Of a stretch of DNA of 21,612 bases, positions 1-8,545 are shown in pieces; the first letter of the stretch is position 1, and the number at the start of each line of letters is the position of its first letter. Position numbers and translations under genes: made by a program. Below the pieces are notes generated by a model, which worked only from the letters and a program-made list of their open reading frames with translations, was not told where the DNA came from and ran no database searches. Source of the DNA: Flammeovirgaceae bacterium (GTDB taxonomy: Bacteria > Bacteroidota > Bacteroidia > Cytophagales > Cyclobacteriaceae). Where the stretch lies: the NCBI GenBank assembly GCA_947457025.1, contig CANGUI010000005.1, positions 1 through 21,612 on the forward strand, given 5' to 3'.

Positions 1-1529
1 GGCAGGTATCCTGCCAATGCTTTTAACGGCGCCCCCCACAGCCCGGGAATCAGGTATACCACAAAGGCGAAAGAGCCAATGGAAAGCATCAAGCGGGGCA
101 CCGTCACCACCGGCATCGGGCTGTCGCCCTTCATCGGCAGTTTGCCCAGAAGGTAGATACCCAACAAACCGAAGATGACAATCCATAAACCGATGTTCAC
201 TTCGCGATCGAGCAGACCCCAGTGGTAGGCCTGATCCGCAATGCTGAAAAACTTCAGGCACAGGGCCAACTCAAGGAAGCCCAGAACAACTTTTACCGAG
301 TTTAACCAACCACCCGATTTCGGGAGCGATTTGATCCATTCCGGGAAGACAGCAAATAATGTAAACGGCAAAGCAAACGCCAGCGAATAAAACAACATGG
401 CGAGAACCGGTTTCATGATTGCACCGCCTGCTGCAAGCACCACAACATTACCCACGATAGGCAACGTGCAAGAGAACGACACCAGCACCAAGGTCGCGGC
501 CATGAAAAAGATTCCGGCTAACCCACCTTTTTCCGCCTGCTGATCCGCCTTGTTAACCAGCTGGTGAGGGGCCGTGATTTCGAACAAACCAAAGAACGAA
601 AGCGCAAAAACAATGAAAATTGCAAATACGAAAAGATTGGGCGCCCAGTGAGTGGCCAGTGCATTTAAACCTTCAGCACCTAATACAACAGCGAACAAGG
701 TGCCCGCCAAGGTGTAAATCACGATGATGCTCAACCCAAAAATCAAGGCTTTGCGCACGCCAGCTGCCCGGCTTTGATTGTCGCGCAGGAAAAAGGTAAC
801 GGTCATCGGAACCATCGGAAACACGCATGGGGTGATCAGCGAAGTCAGCCCCAGTACAAAAGCGAAAATCAGGTAACCCCAGAAACTCTCATCCTCAAGA
901 TCAGATGTGCCCTCGAGTATAGATTTATCAAGAACAGGCCCCTGCACGGCGGAGATTGCAGCGGGTTCCGGCTCAGCGAACAGTTGTATTGAATCAATAG
1001 CGGACGTAGGCGTTTCGCCGGGGGCAATTGGTTCAGGTTTCGATGAGGATGATGCTGTCGCTGTTACTTTTAGCAGTTTGCTGAATGAAAAATCAGAGGC
1101 GAACGGAATACACTTTCCGTCTACATCGCTGCAAACCTGGTATTCAAATTCGCCGGTAATCTGGGGGTTGGCTTGCACCAACCTCACCTTCTGGCGAAAC
1201 TCGGCTTTTTCTTTATGGATGCGAACGTCACATTCAAAAATCGGGTCTCTTTTATCGATATAATTCAGTGCCCGGATGCCGCCTACCAGTTCATAAGAAG
1301 GATGCGCCGCGAACGTGAATGTGGTTTTAATGGGCCCATCTTCGCAAGGAAAGTCCGTGGAATACAAGTACCAGTTCTTATCGATAAGTGCGGAAAAAAC
1401 CAACTCCACAGTTTCCCCCGAGGCCACTTCCGGCTGGGAGACACTAAAATTCCAGCGAGCAGGTTCTAAAACCTGACCAAATCCGGCAAAAGAGGCAAAA
1501 ATAACCAGCAGGGAGGTAAATTTTTTCAC
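1..1529 (-). CDS. dsbD: DsbD-type thiol:disulfide interchange protein, C-terminus off left edge
   Basis: Read from the complement strand: 509 complete codons, open at the left edge. Proteins of this type carry electrons from cytoplasmic thioredoxin across the inner membrane to periplasmic thiol proteins. A signal peptide ends near FGFGQ. The periplasmic N-terminal domain follows, with a candidate redox pair Cys133 and Cys140 (CSDVDGKC). After a Pro/Ser/Glu-rich linker come the membrane segments, with the expected two intramembrane cysteines: Cys235 in LITPCVFPM and Cys354 in SFSCTLP. The visible end reads GLWGAPLKALAGYLP, as in Bacteroidota homologues just before the C-terminal thioredoxin domain, which is not in the window. 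No ATG fits this frame at the signal peptide; the GTG at 1529 does, since the ATG two bases upstream is in another frame and meets TGA at once. Family assignment is firm; whether a thioredoxin domain follows cannot be seen. Confidence 0.92.
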   Translation of the reverse strand, partial: MKKFTSLLVIFASFAGFGQVLEPARWNFSVSQPEVASGETVELVFSALIDKNWYLYSTDFPCEDGPIKTTFTFAAHPSYELVGGIRALNYIDKRDPIFECDVRIHKEKAEFRQKVRLVQANPQITGEFEYQVCSDVDGKCIPFASDFSFSKLLKVTATASSSSKPEPIAPGETPTSAIDSIQLFAEPEPAAISAVQGPVLDKSILEGTSDLEDESFWGYLIFAFVLGLTSLITPCVFPMVPMTVTFFLRDNQSRAAGVRKALIFGLSIIVIYTLAGTLFAVVLGAEGLNALATHWAPNLFVFAIFIVFALSFFGLFEITAPHQLVNKADQQAEKGGLAGIFFMAATLVLVSFSCTLPIVGNVVVLAAGGAIMKPVLAMLFYSLAFALPFTLFAVFPEWIKSLPKSGGWLNSVKVVLGFLELALCLKFFSIADQAYHWGLLDREVNIGLWIVIFGLLGIYLLGKLPMKGDSPMPVVTVPRLMLSIGSFAFVVYLIPGLWGAPLKALAGYL

Positions 1530-1547
1530 ATGAGGTGCGTTAGGTTG

Positions 1548-1581
1548 CGAAAATAGACTAAAAACCGCCGCTACATACAAA
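1548..1581 (-). promoter_or_regulatory. Candidate promoter for dsbD
   Basis: On the minus strand a TATTTTCG box (1548-1555) resembles the Bacteroidota -7 element TAnnTTTG. A TTTG (1578-1581) lies 22 bases upstream in the -33 position. Transcription would start about 14 bases before the GTG codon. The box has one mismatch and the spacer is on the long side. Confidence 0.4.
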
Positions 1582-1680
1582 CCAAAATCAGTGAAACAAA
1601 AAAATTTGGCCTTCGTTTGTAATCCGAGGTAAAAAGCCGCCACTAAATATCGAAATTTGACAAACTCTAACCATTCATTT

Positions 1681-2436
1681 ATGAAGCTGAAACCAGTACT
1701 ATTTTTATTCGCCGTATGCGCCCTGTTTGCGGCGCAGGCCCAAACGGCCGATGACATCATTAAAAAATATCTCGAAAACACCGGGGGAGAGGCCAAGTGG
1801 CGGGCACTCCAGGGAATGCGCATGAAAGCAACCCTCAAGACACAGGGTATGGAACTTCCTGTGGAAACGGTGAATCTGAGTGACGGTAAAAGCGCAGTGA
1901 CATTTGTAGTTCAAGGTATGACGTTCAATCAAAATGTGTTTGATGGTACCACGCTTTGGAGTACAAATCAGATGACCATGAAGCCCGAAAAAAGCGATGC
2001 GGAATCAACTGAAAACTATAAGTTGTCTGCGGCAACTGATTTCCCGGACCCTTTTCTGGATTATCAAAAGAAGGGCTATAAGATTGAGTTCATTGGCAAA
2101 GAAACGGTTGATGGAACGGAAACGTTTAAAATAAAGCTCACCCGCAAGCCGATTAAAGTGGATGGAAAAGAAACTGAAAATATCTCCATTTACTATTTTG
2201 ACGCCGAAAACTACGTGCCGCTTGTGGTTGAAAGTGAAATCACGTCGGGTCCGGCAAAAGGGATGGTCAGCCAGACAAAAATGAGCGATTATCAGGAGGT
2301 AGAAGGATTGATGATGGCGTTTTCGATCACACAGGGAATGAAAGGCCAGCCGGGTGGAGCAACCATCAACGCGACCACCGTAGAGTTGAATCCAAAAGTG
2401 GATCCCAAGATTTTTGCCTTTCCCGCAGGCAATTAA
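1681..2436 (+). CDS. Secreted LolA-like (outer-membrane lipoprotein-sorting-like) protein
   Basis: 251 residues from the ATG at 1681. This start gives a clean signal peptide (Lys-rich start, hydrophobic core, AAQAQ cleavage region); an in-frame upstream codon at 1657 would add eight polar residues and is less likely. The mature part opens with TADDIIKKYLENTGGEAKW, a usual N-terminal helix of Bacteroidota LolA-superfamily proteins, followed by beta-strand-rich sequence with alternating hydrophobic residues (about 45-250) fitting an open half-barrel that binds lipid or lipoprotein acyl chains. True LolA shuttles lipoproteins across the periplasm; this family is broader and its substrate is unknown. 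The gene is followed directly by an intrinsic terminator, so it appears to be a single-gene transcript. No clear promoter box was found in the 151 bases upstream. Fold assignment is by resemblance; function is inferred. Confidence 0.82.
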   Translation: MKLKPVLFLFAVCALFAAQAQTADDIIKKYLENTGGEAKWRALQGMRMKATLKTQGMELPVETVNLSDGKSAVTFVVQGMTFNQNVFDGTTLWSTNQMTMKPEKSDAESTENYKLSAATDFPDPFLDYQKKGYKIEFIGKETVDGTETFKIKLTRKPIKVDGKETENISIYYFDAENYVPLVVESEITSGPAKGMVSQTKMSDYQEVEGLMMAFSITQGMKGQPGGATINATTVELNPKVDPKIFAFPAGN

Positions 2437-2451
2437 CCCGACTTAAGTTTG

Positions 2452-2495
2452 AAAATACTTCAATGGCAGCGTGCTGGCGTTGAAGTATTTTTTTT
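2452..2495 (+). terminator. Intrinsic terminator after the LolA-like gene
   Basis: A perfect 12-base-pair stem (2452-2463 with 2480-2491, core AATACTTCAA/TTGAAGTATT), 16-base loop, then a T run continuing to 2495. It lies 16 bases after the stop codon and only 20 bases before the next gene's ATG, so that gene must start transcription in or very near the T run, or rely on readthrough. Confidence 0.85.
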
Positions 2496-2514
2496 GAATC
2501 AAAAAAAACCACGT

Positions 2515-5500
2515 ATGAAAAAATACCTGTTACTGGTCTCATTATTTACGCTTGGCATAGGCTCCTTTGCACAAGATCCCGCCACCCGGGGAAAAGAACT
2601 CTTTGGAGATATGACTGCCCGCCACATCGGGCCTGCCCTGATGAGCGGGCGGATTACCGATCTGGAAACACATCCGAAGGATGCGCGCGTGGTATATGCG
2701 GCTGCCGCCGGAGGTGGAGTGTGGAAATCCAACAATGGAGGTGCTACATTCAATCCCATTTTTGATGAGTACTGTCAGTCGATCGGCACGATCGCGCTGG
2801 ATCCATCAAACCCCGACAATGTAGTTTGGGTCGGCACCGGAGAAACCTGGACCCGGAACAGTGTTTCGGTGGGCGATGGAATTTATCAATCCACAGACGG
2901 AGGCAATACCTGGAAGAAAAAAGGATTGGAAAAGTCCGAGCGCATTTCAAGCATCCAGATCAATCCCAAAAACCCCAACGAAATTTATGTAGGGGTATTG
3001 GGTGCCTTGTTTCATGATAGCGAAGAACGGGGTGTTTACAAAACTACGGATGGTGGAACGACCTGGAATAAGGTTTTGTACGTTGATAAAACTACTGGTT
3101 GCAGTGAGTTGATTCTCGACTCGAACGATCCGAACATCCTCTATGCGGCATTTTGGGAGTTTCGCAGGTCGGCTTGGAATTTCAATTCCGGCGGTCTGAA
3201 CAGCGCCTTGTACAAGTCGATAGATGGGGGTAAAACCTGGAATAAAATTCACACCGGCTTTCCGGCTGGCAAATTGGGCCGCATTGCGGTGGCCATGGCA
3301 CCCTCTAACCACTCGATTTTATATGCCGTGATTGAAGCGGAAAAGGATAAAGACAAAGGCTTGTATCGCTCAGATGATGCGGGCGCAAATTGGAAGCTAT
3401 TGAATGGCGACTTCGAATTGGTAGTAAGGCCGTTTTACTTTTCGCGCATTGCCATCGATCCCCGGAATCCGGATGTGGTTGTGAAAGCGGGCCTTTTCGG
3501 TTCGATTTCGCGCGATGGGGGCAAGACGTTCAAAACCCTGGGTCCGATGCACTCCGATATTCACGACATTGCCTTTGACATTCATGTGTCTGACCGCATG
3601 TACGTAGCTACCGATGGCGGCGTGTACCGCACCTGGGACGGGGGCAACACACTGGAGATGGTGGAAAATATTCCCGTGTCTCAATTTTATCACGTGAGTG
3701 TAGATAACGAGAATCCATATAATGTGTACGGTGGCTTGCAGGATAACGGTTCCTGGTTTGGCCCGTCTTCATCACCCGGCGGAGTTGAAGCCCGCGACTG
3801 GGTGCGCGTAGGCGTGGGCGATGGGTACCGCGTGCTTCCTCACCCAACCAAGAAACTGATCTATTCGGAAATGCAGGGTGCTGAAAATGTATGGCGTTAC
3901 GATCCGGTTAAGAATCAGACCCGCACGATTCAGCCGCTGCCTCAGAAGGGGGATCCCAAATTCCGCTTTAACTGGAATTCTCCGATGGCCGTTAGTGCGC
4001 ACCGTCCCGACCGCTTCTACATGGGCAGCCAGTTTGTGCATCGCTCGGAAGACATGGGTGAAACGTGGGAAAAAATTTCTCCCGACCTCACAACAAACGA
4101 TCCGGTAAAAACCGAACAAGGTAAATCCGGAGGCCTTTCGGCTGATAACTCAGGTGCGGAAAATCACTGTACCATTTTTACTATAGCCGAATCTCCTCTG
4201 GATGAAAATGTCGTTTGGGCCGGCACAGACGACGGCAACGTACAAATCACGAAAGATGGCGGCAAAACCTGGACGAACGTGGTGGCTAACATTCCCGGCT
4301 TACCCAAGAACACAGCCTGCTGGCACATTGAGGCCAGTGTGTTTGGCAAAGGAAATGCCTATGCCGTTTTCACCGGATATCAGAAAGGCGATCAGGCCGC
4401 GTACGTGTACAAAACAACGGACTTCGGTGCAACCTGGAAATCGATCGTCTCGTCCGACATCGGTTCGTTTGTGCGCAATATTCAGGAGGATTATCAAAAT
4501 GAAAACCTCTTGTTTCTAGGAACGGAAATGGGACTGTATATCACGCTGGACGGCGGAAAAAGCTGGTTGAAGTTTACGAACAACATGCCATCCGTGGCCG
4601 TTCATTTTATTGATCTCCAGAAGCGTACCAACGATCTGGTATTGGGCACGCATGGCCGCGGCATCATCATCCTCGATGACATCAGCCCGCTGCGCCAGCT
4701 CACAGAAGAGGTCCTGTCAAAAGATTTTCACTTTTTTGCCACCAAAACGGCAACCATTCCGGAGTCTTCTGGCTTTGGCGGCACATCCACCGAAACCCAG
4801 TTTGTGGGTGAGAATGCGAGTGAGTCAGCGAAGATCATTTACTACCTGAAGAAACGCCATACCTTAGGGAAGATGACCCTGGATATTCTCAACGACAAGG
4901 GCGAGAAGATTCTGGACCTGCCGCCCGGTAAGGCAAAAGGGATCAACGTGGTAACGTGGAACTATACAACCAAGCCACCCAAAATCGCCACGGGAAAGAC
5001 GTTTGCATTTAACGGATTCACGCCCCCGCGCGTACCCGCAGGTACCTACAAAGTTGTGCTGACCAAAGGGAAGGAAACGTACACGACCGATCTGGTTGTA
5101 CAGTACGATCCCAAATCGGCTATTCCTGTTGCCGACCGGAAGTTGCAGGAAGCGACAACACGTAAATTGTTCAACCTGACACAGGAGTTAGCCTACATCG
5201 TATATGAATTGGACGAAACAATTAAGGCAGCCGAAGATCAGAAATCTAAGGTTCCTTCGTCTGCGAAGGCCGTAACTCCTCTGATCAATGAGTTGAACCA
5301 GTTAAAGGCGAAGCTTGTCATCACCACGGGTGATAATTACGTGGGCATGGGCGAACCGCAACTGCGCGAAGATCTGGCTGAACTCTATGGAAAGGTGGCC
5401 TCCAGCTTCTTCCGTCCATCTGCTTCGGAACTGGCGAGTCAGGAAGCCATTGAAGCACGCATGACAACAGCAAAAGCCGATTTCAAAAAAATCAAGGACA

Positions 5501-5592
5501 AGCACTTGGCCAAAGTGACGGAGATCCGGGCGAAGAATAAACTCGAGCCTATTGTGATCAAATCATTTGACGAATTTCTGTTGCAACAGTAG
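2515..5592 (+). CDS. Large secreted BNR/VPS10-like beta-propeller protein
   Basis: 1025 residues from the ATG at 2515, chosen because it begins the signal peptide (MKKYLLLV...GSFAQ); the in-frame codon at 2449 lies inside the upstream terminator hairpin. Roughly residues 30-740 hold about eleven Asp-box motifs of the S-x-D-G-G-x-T-W type (for example STDGGNTWKK, TTDGGTTWNK, SIDGGKTWNK, TKDGGKTWTN, TLDGGKSWLK), typical of BNR/sortilin-like propellers. The propeller ends with the motif LGTHGRGIIILDD. A beta-sandwich-like segment follows (about 780-890, ending GTYKVVLTKG), then a helical, charged C-terminal region. Automatic annotation often names such proteins glycosyl hydrolases because of the BNR repeats, but Asp boxes are structural and do not show catalysis. 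No type IX secretion C-terminal domain is evident. Family is clear; substrate and role are unknown. Confidence 0.9.
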   Translation: MKKYLLLVSLFTLGIGSFAQDPATRGKELFGDMTARHIGPALMSGRITDLETHPKDARVVYAAAAGGGVWKSNNGGATFNPIFDEYCQSIGTIALDPSNPDNVVWVGTGETWTRNSVSVGDGIYQSTDGGNTWKKKGLEKSERISSIQINPKNPNEIYVGVLGALFHDSEERGVYKTTDGGTTWNKVLYVDKTTGCSELILDSNDPNILYAAFWEFRRSAWNFNSGGLNSALYKSIDGGKTWNKIHTGFPAGKLGRIAVAMAPSNHSILYAVIEAEKDKDKGLYRSDDAGANWKLLNGDFELVVRPFYFSRIAIDPRNPDVVVKAGLFGSISRDGGKTFKTLGPMHSDIHDIAFDIHVSDRMYVATDGGVYRTWDGGNTLEMVENIPVSQFYHVSVDNENPYNVYGGLQDNGSWFGPSSSPGGVEARDWVRVGVGDGYRVLPHPTKKLIYSEMQGAENVWRYDPVKNQTRTIQPLPQKGDPKFRFNWNSPMAVSAHRPDRFYMGSQFVHRSEDMGETWEKISPDLTTNDPVKTEQGKSGGLSADNSGAENHCTIFTIAESPLDENVVWAGTDDGNVQITKDGGKTWTNVVANIPGLPKNTACWHIEASVFGKGNAYAVFTGYQKGDQAAYVYKTTDFGATWKSIVSSDIGSFVRNIQEDYQNENLLFLGTEMGLYITLDGGKSWLKFTNNMPSVAVHFIDLQKRTNDLVLGTHGRGIIILDDISPLRQLTEEVLSKDFHFFATKTATIPESSGFGGTSTETQFVGENASESAKIIYYLKKRHTLGKMTLDILNDKGEKILDLPPGKAKGINVVTWNYTTKPPKIATGKTFAFNGFTPPRVPAGTYKVVLTKGKETYTTDLVVQYDPKSAIPVADRKLQEATTRKLFNLTQELAYIVYELDETIKAAEDQKSKVPSSAKAVTPLINELNQLKAKLVITTGDNYVGMGEPQLREDLAELYGKVASSFFRPSASELASQEAIEARMTTAKADFKKIKDKHLAKVTEIRAKNKLEPIVIKSFDEFLLQQ

Positions 5593-5610
5593 GTACATAC
5601 GGAATTGTGA

Positions 5611-5645
5611 AAAGAGGGCGGAACATTTGTTCGGCCCTTTTTTTA
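5611..5645 (+). terminator. Intrinsic terminator between convergent genes
   Basis: Stem 5615-5624 with 5629-5638 (AGGGCGGAAC against GTTCGGCCCT, one mismatch), loop ATTT, followed by seven T. On the minus strand it is followed by a shorter T-rich run, so it may also stop transcripts of the Fe-S gene arriving from the right. Confidence 0.8.
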
Positions 5646-5761
5646 TTTGCAGAATAGAGTGGGCGGTTGAGTTGGCAAAAGCCTATTGCCAAGAAGAGGT
5701 CATCGCAAAAATCTCTCAACCCGAATTGCGTGCTTTGGAGACCTCGGCCGCCGGTCATTGG

Positions 5762-7072
5762 CTACTTGATCTCTTTCGCCCAGTTAAACCGGTCGCTGGC
5801 AGAAAACTTCCACGGTGCGAAGTTCGTCTCCACATTTTGAAACATCGCATTCCATTGCGCAGGCGAGCTGCTTTCTTCCATGGCCTGATAGCGGCGTAAC
5901 TCCAGGATGATCTCCAGCGGATTGATGAGAACGGGGCAGGCTTCCACGCAGGCATTGCAACTGGTGCAGGCGTTGATTTCTTCTTTGGTGATGTAGTCGC
6001 CCAGCAGCGTTTTCCCGTCGTTGAGTCCGGGGCCGCCCTTCTCCAGGCTGGCGCCTACATCTTCCATCCGGTCGCGCACATCCATCATGATCTTGCGGGG
6101 CGAGAGCTTCTTTCCGGTCAGGTTTGCGGGGCACTCGGAAGTACAGCGCCCGCATTCCGTGCAGGTGTATGCGGCCATGAGTTGGTTCCAGCTCAGGTCA
6201 TGGATGTCTTTTGCGCCGAACCGCCCCGGCTCAGCCGCAGGGCTGGCGGCCGTTTCCAAACCGAGCATTGATTTTACCTCGCGTGTAACAACCGGCATGT
6301 TGTTGATGTGGCCTTTGGCTTCCAGTTTTGCGAAATAGGTGTTGGGAAACGCCATGAATATGTGGAGGTGTTTGGAGTAGGTGACGTACACTGAGAAACC
6401 CAGAATGCCCACGATATGAAACCACCAAGCGCCGCGTTCAAGGGCAACCAGTGCGGAAACAGAAAGACCATCAAAGAGCGGCTTCGCCATCGAGCTGAAA
6501 AAAAGTTTTCCGGTTGCCGGATAGTGCGGGTGTTGCCCCTGCAGCAGTTGGTCGGCCGCATTCATCGTCAGAATCGCGAGCATCAGCACAATTTCAATTC
6601 CCAGAATGAGGTTCGCATCCAACCGGGGCCACCGGGTCATCTCAGCCGACCAGAAGCGTGGCAGGTGCGCAACATTTCTGCGGAGCAGGAAAACCACGCA
6701 GGCCACTAGCACGGCCACGGCCAGGAACTCAAATACATTCATGAGCACGGTGTAAAAACTACCCAGAAAAGGTGCAAATATCCGGTGTGTGCCGGCCAGG
6801 CCATCAATAATAAATTCCAGCACTTCTACATTAATGATAAGGAAACCGACATAGATTAACAGATGAAAAAATGCAGGCAGAAAACGCTTGAACATTTTCT
6901 GTTGCCCGAAGGCAACCAATAACACGTTGCGCAACCGGGCAGCTGGCTCACCCATGGGGCTGAATGGTTTACCAAGCTGGATATTCGCCCGAAGGCGTTT
7001 CACCCGTTTACCAATGAAATAGCCGGCCACGGCCAGTGTAATCAGGAAAAGAATTTGTTGGGCTATTGCCAT
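5762..7072 (-). CDS. Membrane-anchored (Fe-S)-binding protein, HdrC/GlpC-like
   Basis: 436 residues. The N-terminal two thirds are membrane protein: a first helix at about 5-22, then several more to about 240, resembling the NarI/HdrE-type membrane domain. The C-terminal part has two [4Fe-4S] ferredoxin motifs, Cys304/307/310 with Cys314-Pro (CTECGRCTSECP) and Cys369/372/375 with Cys379-Pro (CTSCNACVEACP). Known relatives move electrons between the quinone pool and a partner protein with CCG domains (HdrB or GlpC/LldE type). In many Bacteroidota the CCG partner follows directly; here the next 169 bases hold only a terminator and no partner gene is in the window on either side. The start is the ATG at 7072, with a promoter-like element 16-50 bases upstream. 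Family is clear; the electron donor and acceptor are unknown. Confidence 0.88.
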   Translation of the reverse strand: MAIAQQILFLITLAVAGYFIGKRVKRLRANIQLGKPFSPMGEPAARLRNVLLVAFGQQKMFKRFLPAFFHLLIYVGFLIINVEVLEFIIDGLAGTHRIFAPFLGSFYTVLMNVFEFLAVAVLVACVVFLLRRNVAHLPRFWSAEMTRWPRLDANLILGIEIVLMLAILTMNAADQLLQGQHPHYPATGKLFFSSMAKPLFDGLSVSALVALERGAWWFHIVGILGFSVYVTYSKHLHIFMAFPNTYFAKLEAKGHINNMPVVTREVKSMLGLETAASPAAEPGRFGAKDIHDLSWNQLMAAYTCTECGRCTSECPANLTGKKLSPRKIMMDVRDRMEDVGASLEKGGPGLNDGKTLLGDYITKEEINACTSCNACVEACPVLINPLEIILELRRYQAMEESSSPAQWNAMFQNVETNFAPWKFSASDRFNWAKEIK

Positions 7073-7092
7073 GTTATCCTACGATTTGCGGT

Positions 7093-7124
7093 TGAAGATA
7101 ACGGCTGTGAGGCGATTCAGCAAA
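7093..7124 (-). promoter_or_regulatory. Candidate promoter for the Fe-S protein gene
   Basis: Minus-strand TTTG (7121-7124), 20-base spacer, then TATCTTCA (7093-7100), which matches six of eight positions of TAnnTTTG. The predicted start of transcription is about 16 bases before the ATG. Confidence 0.5.
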
Positions 7125-7145
7125 AATGCAAAAACACGTCTTCCG

Positions 7146-7176
7146 TTTGTACCCGATTGAAAATTCTATACTTTTG
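7146..7176 (+). promoter_or_regulatory. Bacteroidota-type promoter of tRNA-Phe
   Basis: TTTG at 7146-7149, a 19-base spacer, and TACTTTTG at 7169-7176: both elements match the -33 TTTG / -7 TAnnTTTG promoter described for the primary sigma factor of Bacteroides. Transcription would start near 7181, about 23 bases before the mature tRNA. It is divergent from the promoter of the Fe-S gene. Confidence 0.8.
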
Positions 7177-7203
7177 TGGCCCTGCTTCGAAAACAGCGGA
7201 TTG

Positions 7204-7276
7204 GGTGACGTAGCTCAGTTGGTAGAGCAAAGGACTGAAAATCCTTGTGTCGGGGGTTCAATTCCCTCCGTCACCA
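7204..7276 (+). tRNA. tRNA-Phe (anticodon GAA)
   Basis: A full cloverleaf of 73 bases. The acceptor stem is GGTGACG (7204-7210) with CGTCACC (7269-7275), discriminator A at 7276. The D arm begins GCTCAGTTGGTAGAGC. The anticodon stem AAGGA/TCCTT encloses the loop CTGAAAA (7235-7241), anticodon GAA at 7237-7239. The T arm is GGGGG/CCCTC with one G-T pair and loop TTCAATT. The terminal CCA is not encoded, since CTT follows the discriminator. It is a single-tRNA unit; the next gene is convergent. Confidence 0.97.
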
Positions 7277-7318
7277 CTTCAAAGAATTCTTGGTTTGTGG
7301 CGCCCTGCCGGAGGAGTT

Positions 7319-8545
7319 TTATCGCTGCGCCATCGCACGAGCAGCTACAAAGGCAGTGCTCCAGGCAGCCTGAAAATTGAATCCACCCGTTTCTCCATCG
7401 ATGTTCAGCACTTCTCCTGCAACGTAAACACCTGGCAGTTTTTTGCACGCCATGGTTTCGGGGTCAACTTCATCCAAGGAAATGCCCCCGCAGGTAACAA
7501 ACTCTTCTTTGAAGGTGGTTTTACCCCGAATGGCCATGGGCGTGCGAACAAGAAATTCCAGCAGGCGGTTAAAAGACTTCCAGCTGAGTTCAGCCCAAAA
7601 GGTACGCTCGTCTATTGCAGCTTCCTGGCATAAGGCTGCCCACAACCGTGCCGGCACTTGAAAAAGGGGATGAGTCCAAACCACCTGGCGCCCATGCTGC
7701 TGACGGTGAGCCTGCAACTTCCGGCGCACGTGTTCTTCATTCAGGTTAATCCAATTGATCAGCACGTTAAATTGATAGTTTCGCTGATGAAGATATTCGG
7801 CAGCCCAGGCCGAGAGTTTAATTACGGCCGGCCCGCTGAGCCCCCAGTGTGTGATGAGGAGAGGCCCGGTTTCAGCCAGTTTCGTGCCCGTAATTCTCAC
7901 TTCGGCTTCTGGCACCGATAGGCCCATCAAGCCCGCAAATTTTCGGGAAGGATCATTGAACGTAAAGAGAGAAGGAATCGGCTGATGGATGTCCAATCCG
8001 CGTTGTGCTAACCAGGAGTACGCCTCCGGCCTGGGGTGGCCACCTATCGCGACAAGCACGTGCGTGCAAAAAAATTTTTCTTTACCGGCGCCCACCTCAT
8101 ACGGCCCGTTGCCGGTCAGGCGATCCACACCGGCCTGCATACGGATTTCAATGCTCAGCTCACGGGCTGCCTCCAGAAAACAATCAATGATGGTTTGTGA
8201 GCTGTTGCTAACCGGGAACATCCGGCCATCGGCTTCCACGTGCAGCGCCACGCCGTGTTGGTTGAACCAATCGATCGTATGCTGCGCATGAAATGTTCGA
8301 AAAATCTTTTTCAGAAACCGCTCGCCGCGCGGATAATGTTTGGCGAGCGGTGTGGGATCGGGACAATGGTGTGTAACGTTGCAACGTCCCCCACCGCTGA
8401 CGGCTACCTTCGCGAGCAGACGCGTTGATTTTTCCAGGATGAGGATGCGCCAGTCGGGCTGCAGCCGGGCCGCCTCGAGTGCACCGAAAAAACCTGCCGC
8501 CCCACCTCCAACAACAACCAGATCGTAACCGTCTGCCGGGGGCAT
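7319..8545 (-). CDS. BaiN/YhiN-like (HI0933 family) FAD-dependent oxidoreductase
   Basis: 408 residues. The N-terminal dinucleotide-binding motif VVVGGGAAGFFGALEAAR (about 10-27) binds FAD. The family signature VSGGGRCNVTH follows at about residue 50, and the C-terminus has the second FAD contact region, GVYVAGEVLNIDGETGG followed by FNFQAAW. These features identify the HI0933/YhiN family of flavoproteins, widespread in bacteria and mostly without a proven substrate; BaiN, the bile-acid enzyme, is a named member but that activity should not be assumed here. The ATG (8543-8545) overlaps the TGA of lysA by one base, so it is probably translated by re-initiation after lysA. Family is firm, reaction unknown. 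Confidence 0.93.
   Translation of the reverse strand: MPPADGYDLVVVGGGAAGFFGALEAARLQPDWRILILEKSTRLLAKVAVSGGGRCNVTHHCPDPTPLAKHYPRGERFLKKIFRTFHAQHTIDWFNQHGVALHVEADGRMFPVSNSSQTIIDCFLEAARELSIEIRMQAGVDRLTGNGPYEVGAGKEKFFCTHVLVAIGGHPRPEAYSWLAQRGLDIHQPIPSLFTFNDPSRKFAGLMGLSVPEAEVRITGTKLAETGPLLITHWGLSGPAVIKLSAWAAEYLHQRNYQFNVLINWINLNEEHVRRKLQAHRQQHGRQVVWTHPLFQVPARLWAALCQEAAIDERTFWAELSWKSFNRLLEFLVRTPMAIRGKTTFKEEFVTCGGISLDEVDPETMACKKLPGVYVAGEVLNIDGETGGFNFQAAWSTAFVAARAMAQR

Noticed and set aside
907..1469. Plus-strand frames of 98-118 codons at the left side
   Set aside because: They are antisense to the DsbD gene, whose motifs and frame are clear.
5558..5758. 66-codon minus-strand frame starting right after the Fe-S gene stop
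   Set aside because: It reads through the terminator hairpin and into the propeller gene's antisense; composition does not look like a protein.
5567..5899. 110-codon plus-strand frame across the terminator into the Fe-S gene
   Set aside because: It crosses an intrinsic terminator and the antisense of a firm gene; the middle part looks protein-like but has no start, partner or family I recognise.
7282..7291. Palindrome AAGAATTCTT after tRNA-Phe
   Set aside because: Short stem with no loop and no T run; likely chance, not a terminator.
7126..7380. 84-codon plus-strand frame containing VAQLVEQRTENPCVGG
   Set aside because: This is the well-known false peptide read from a tRNA gene; the frame runs through tRNA-Phe.
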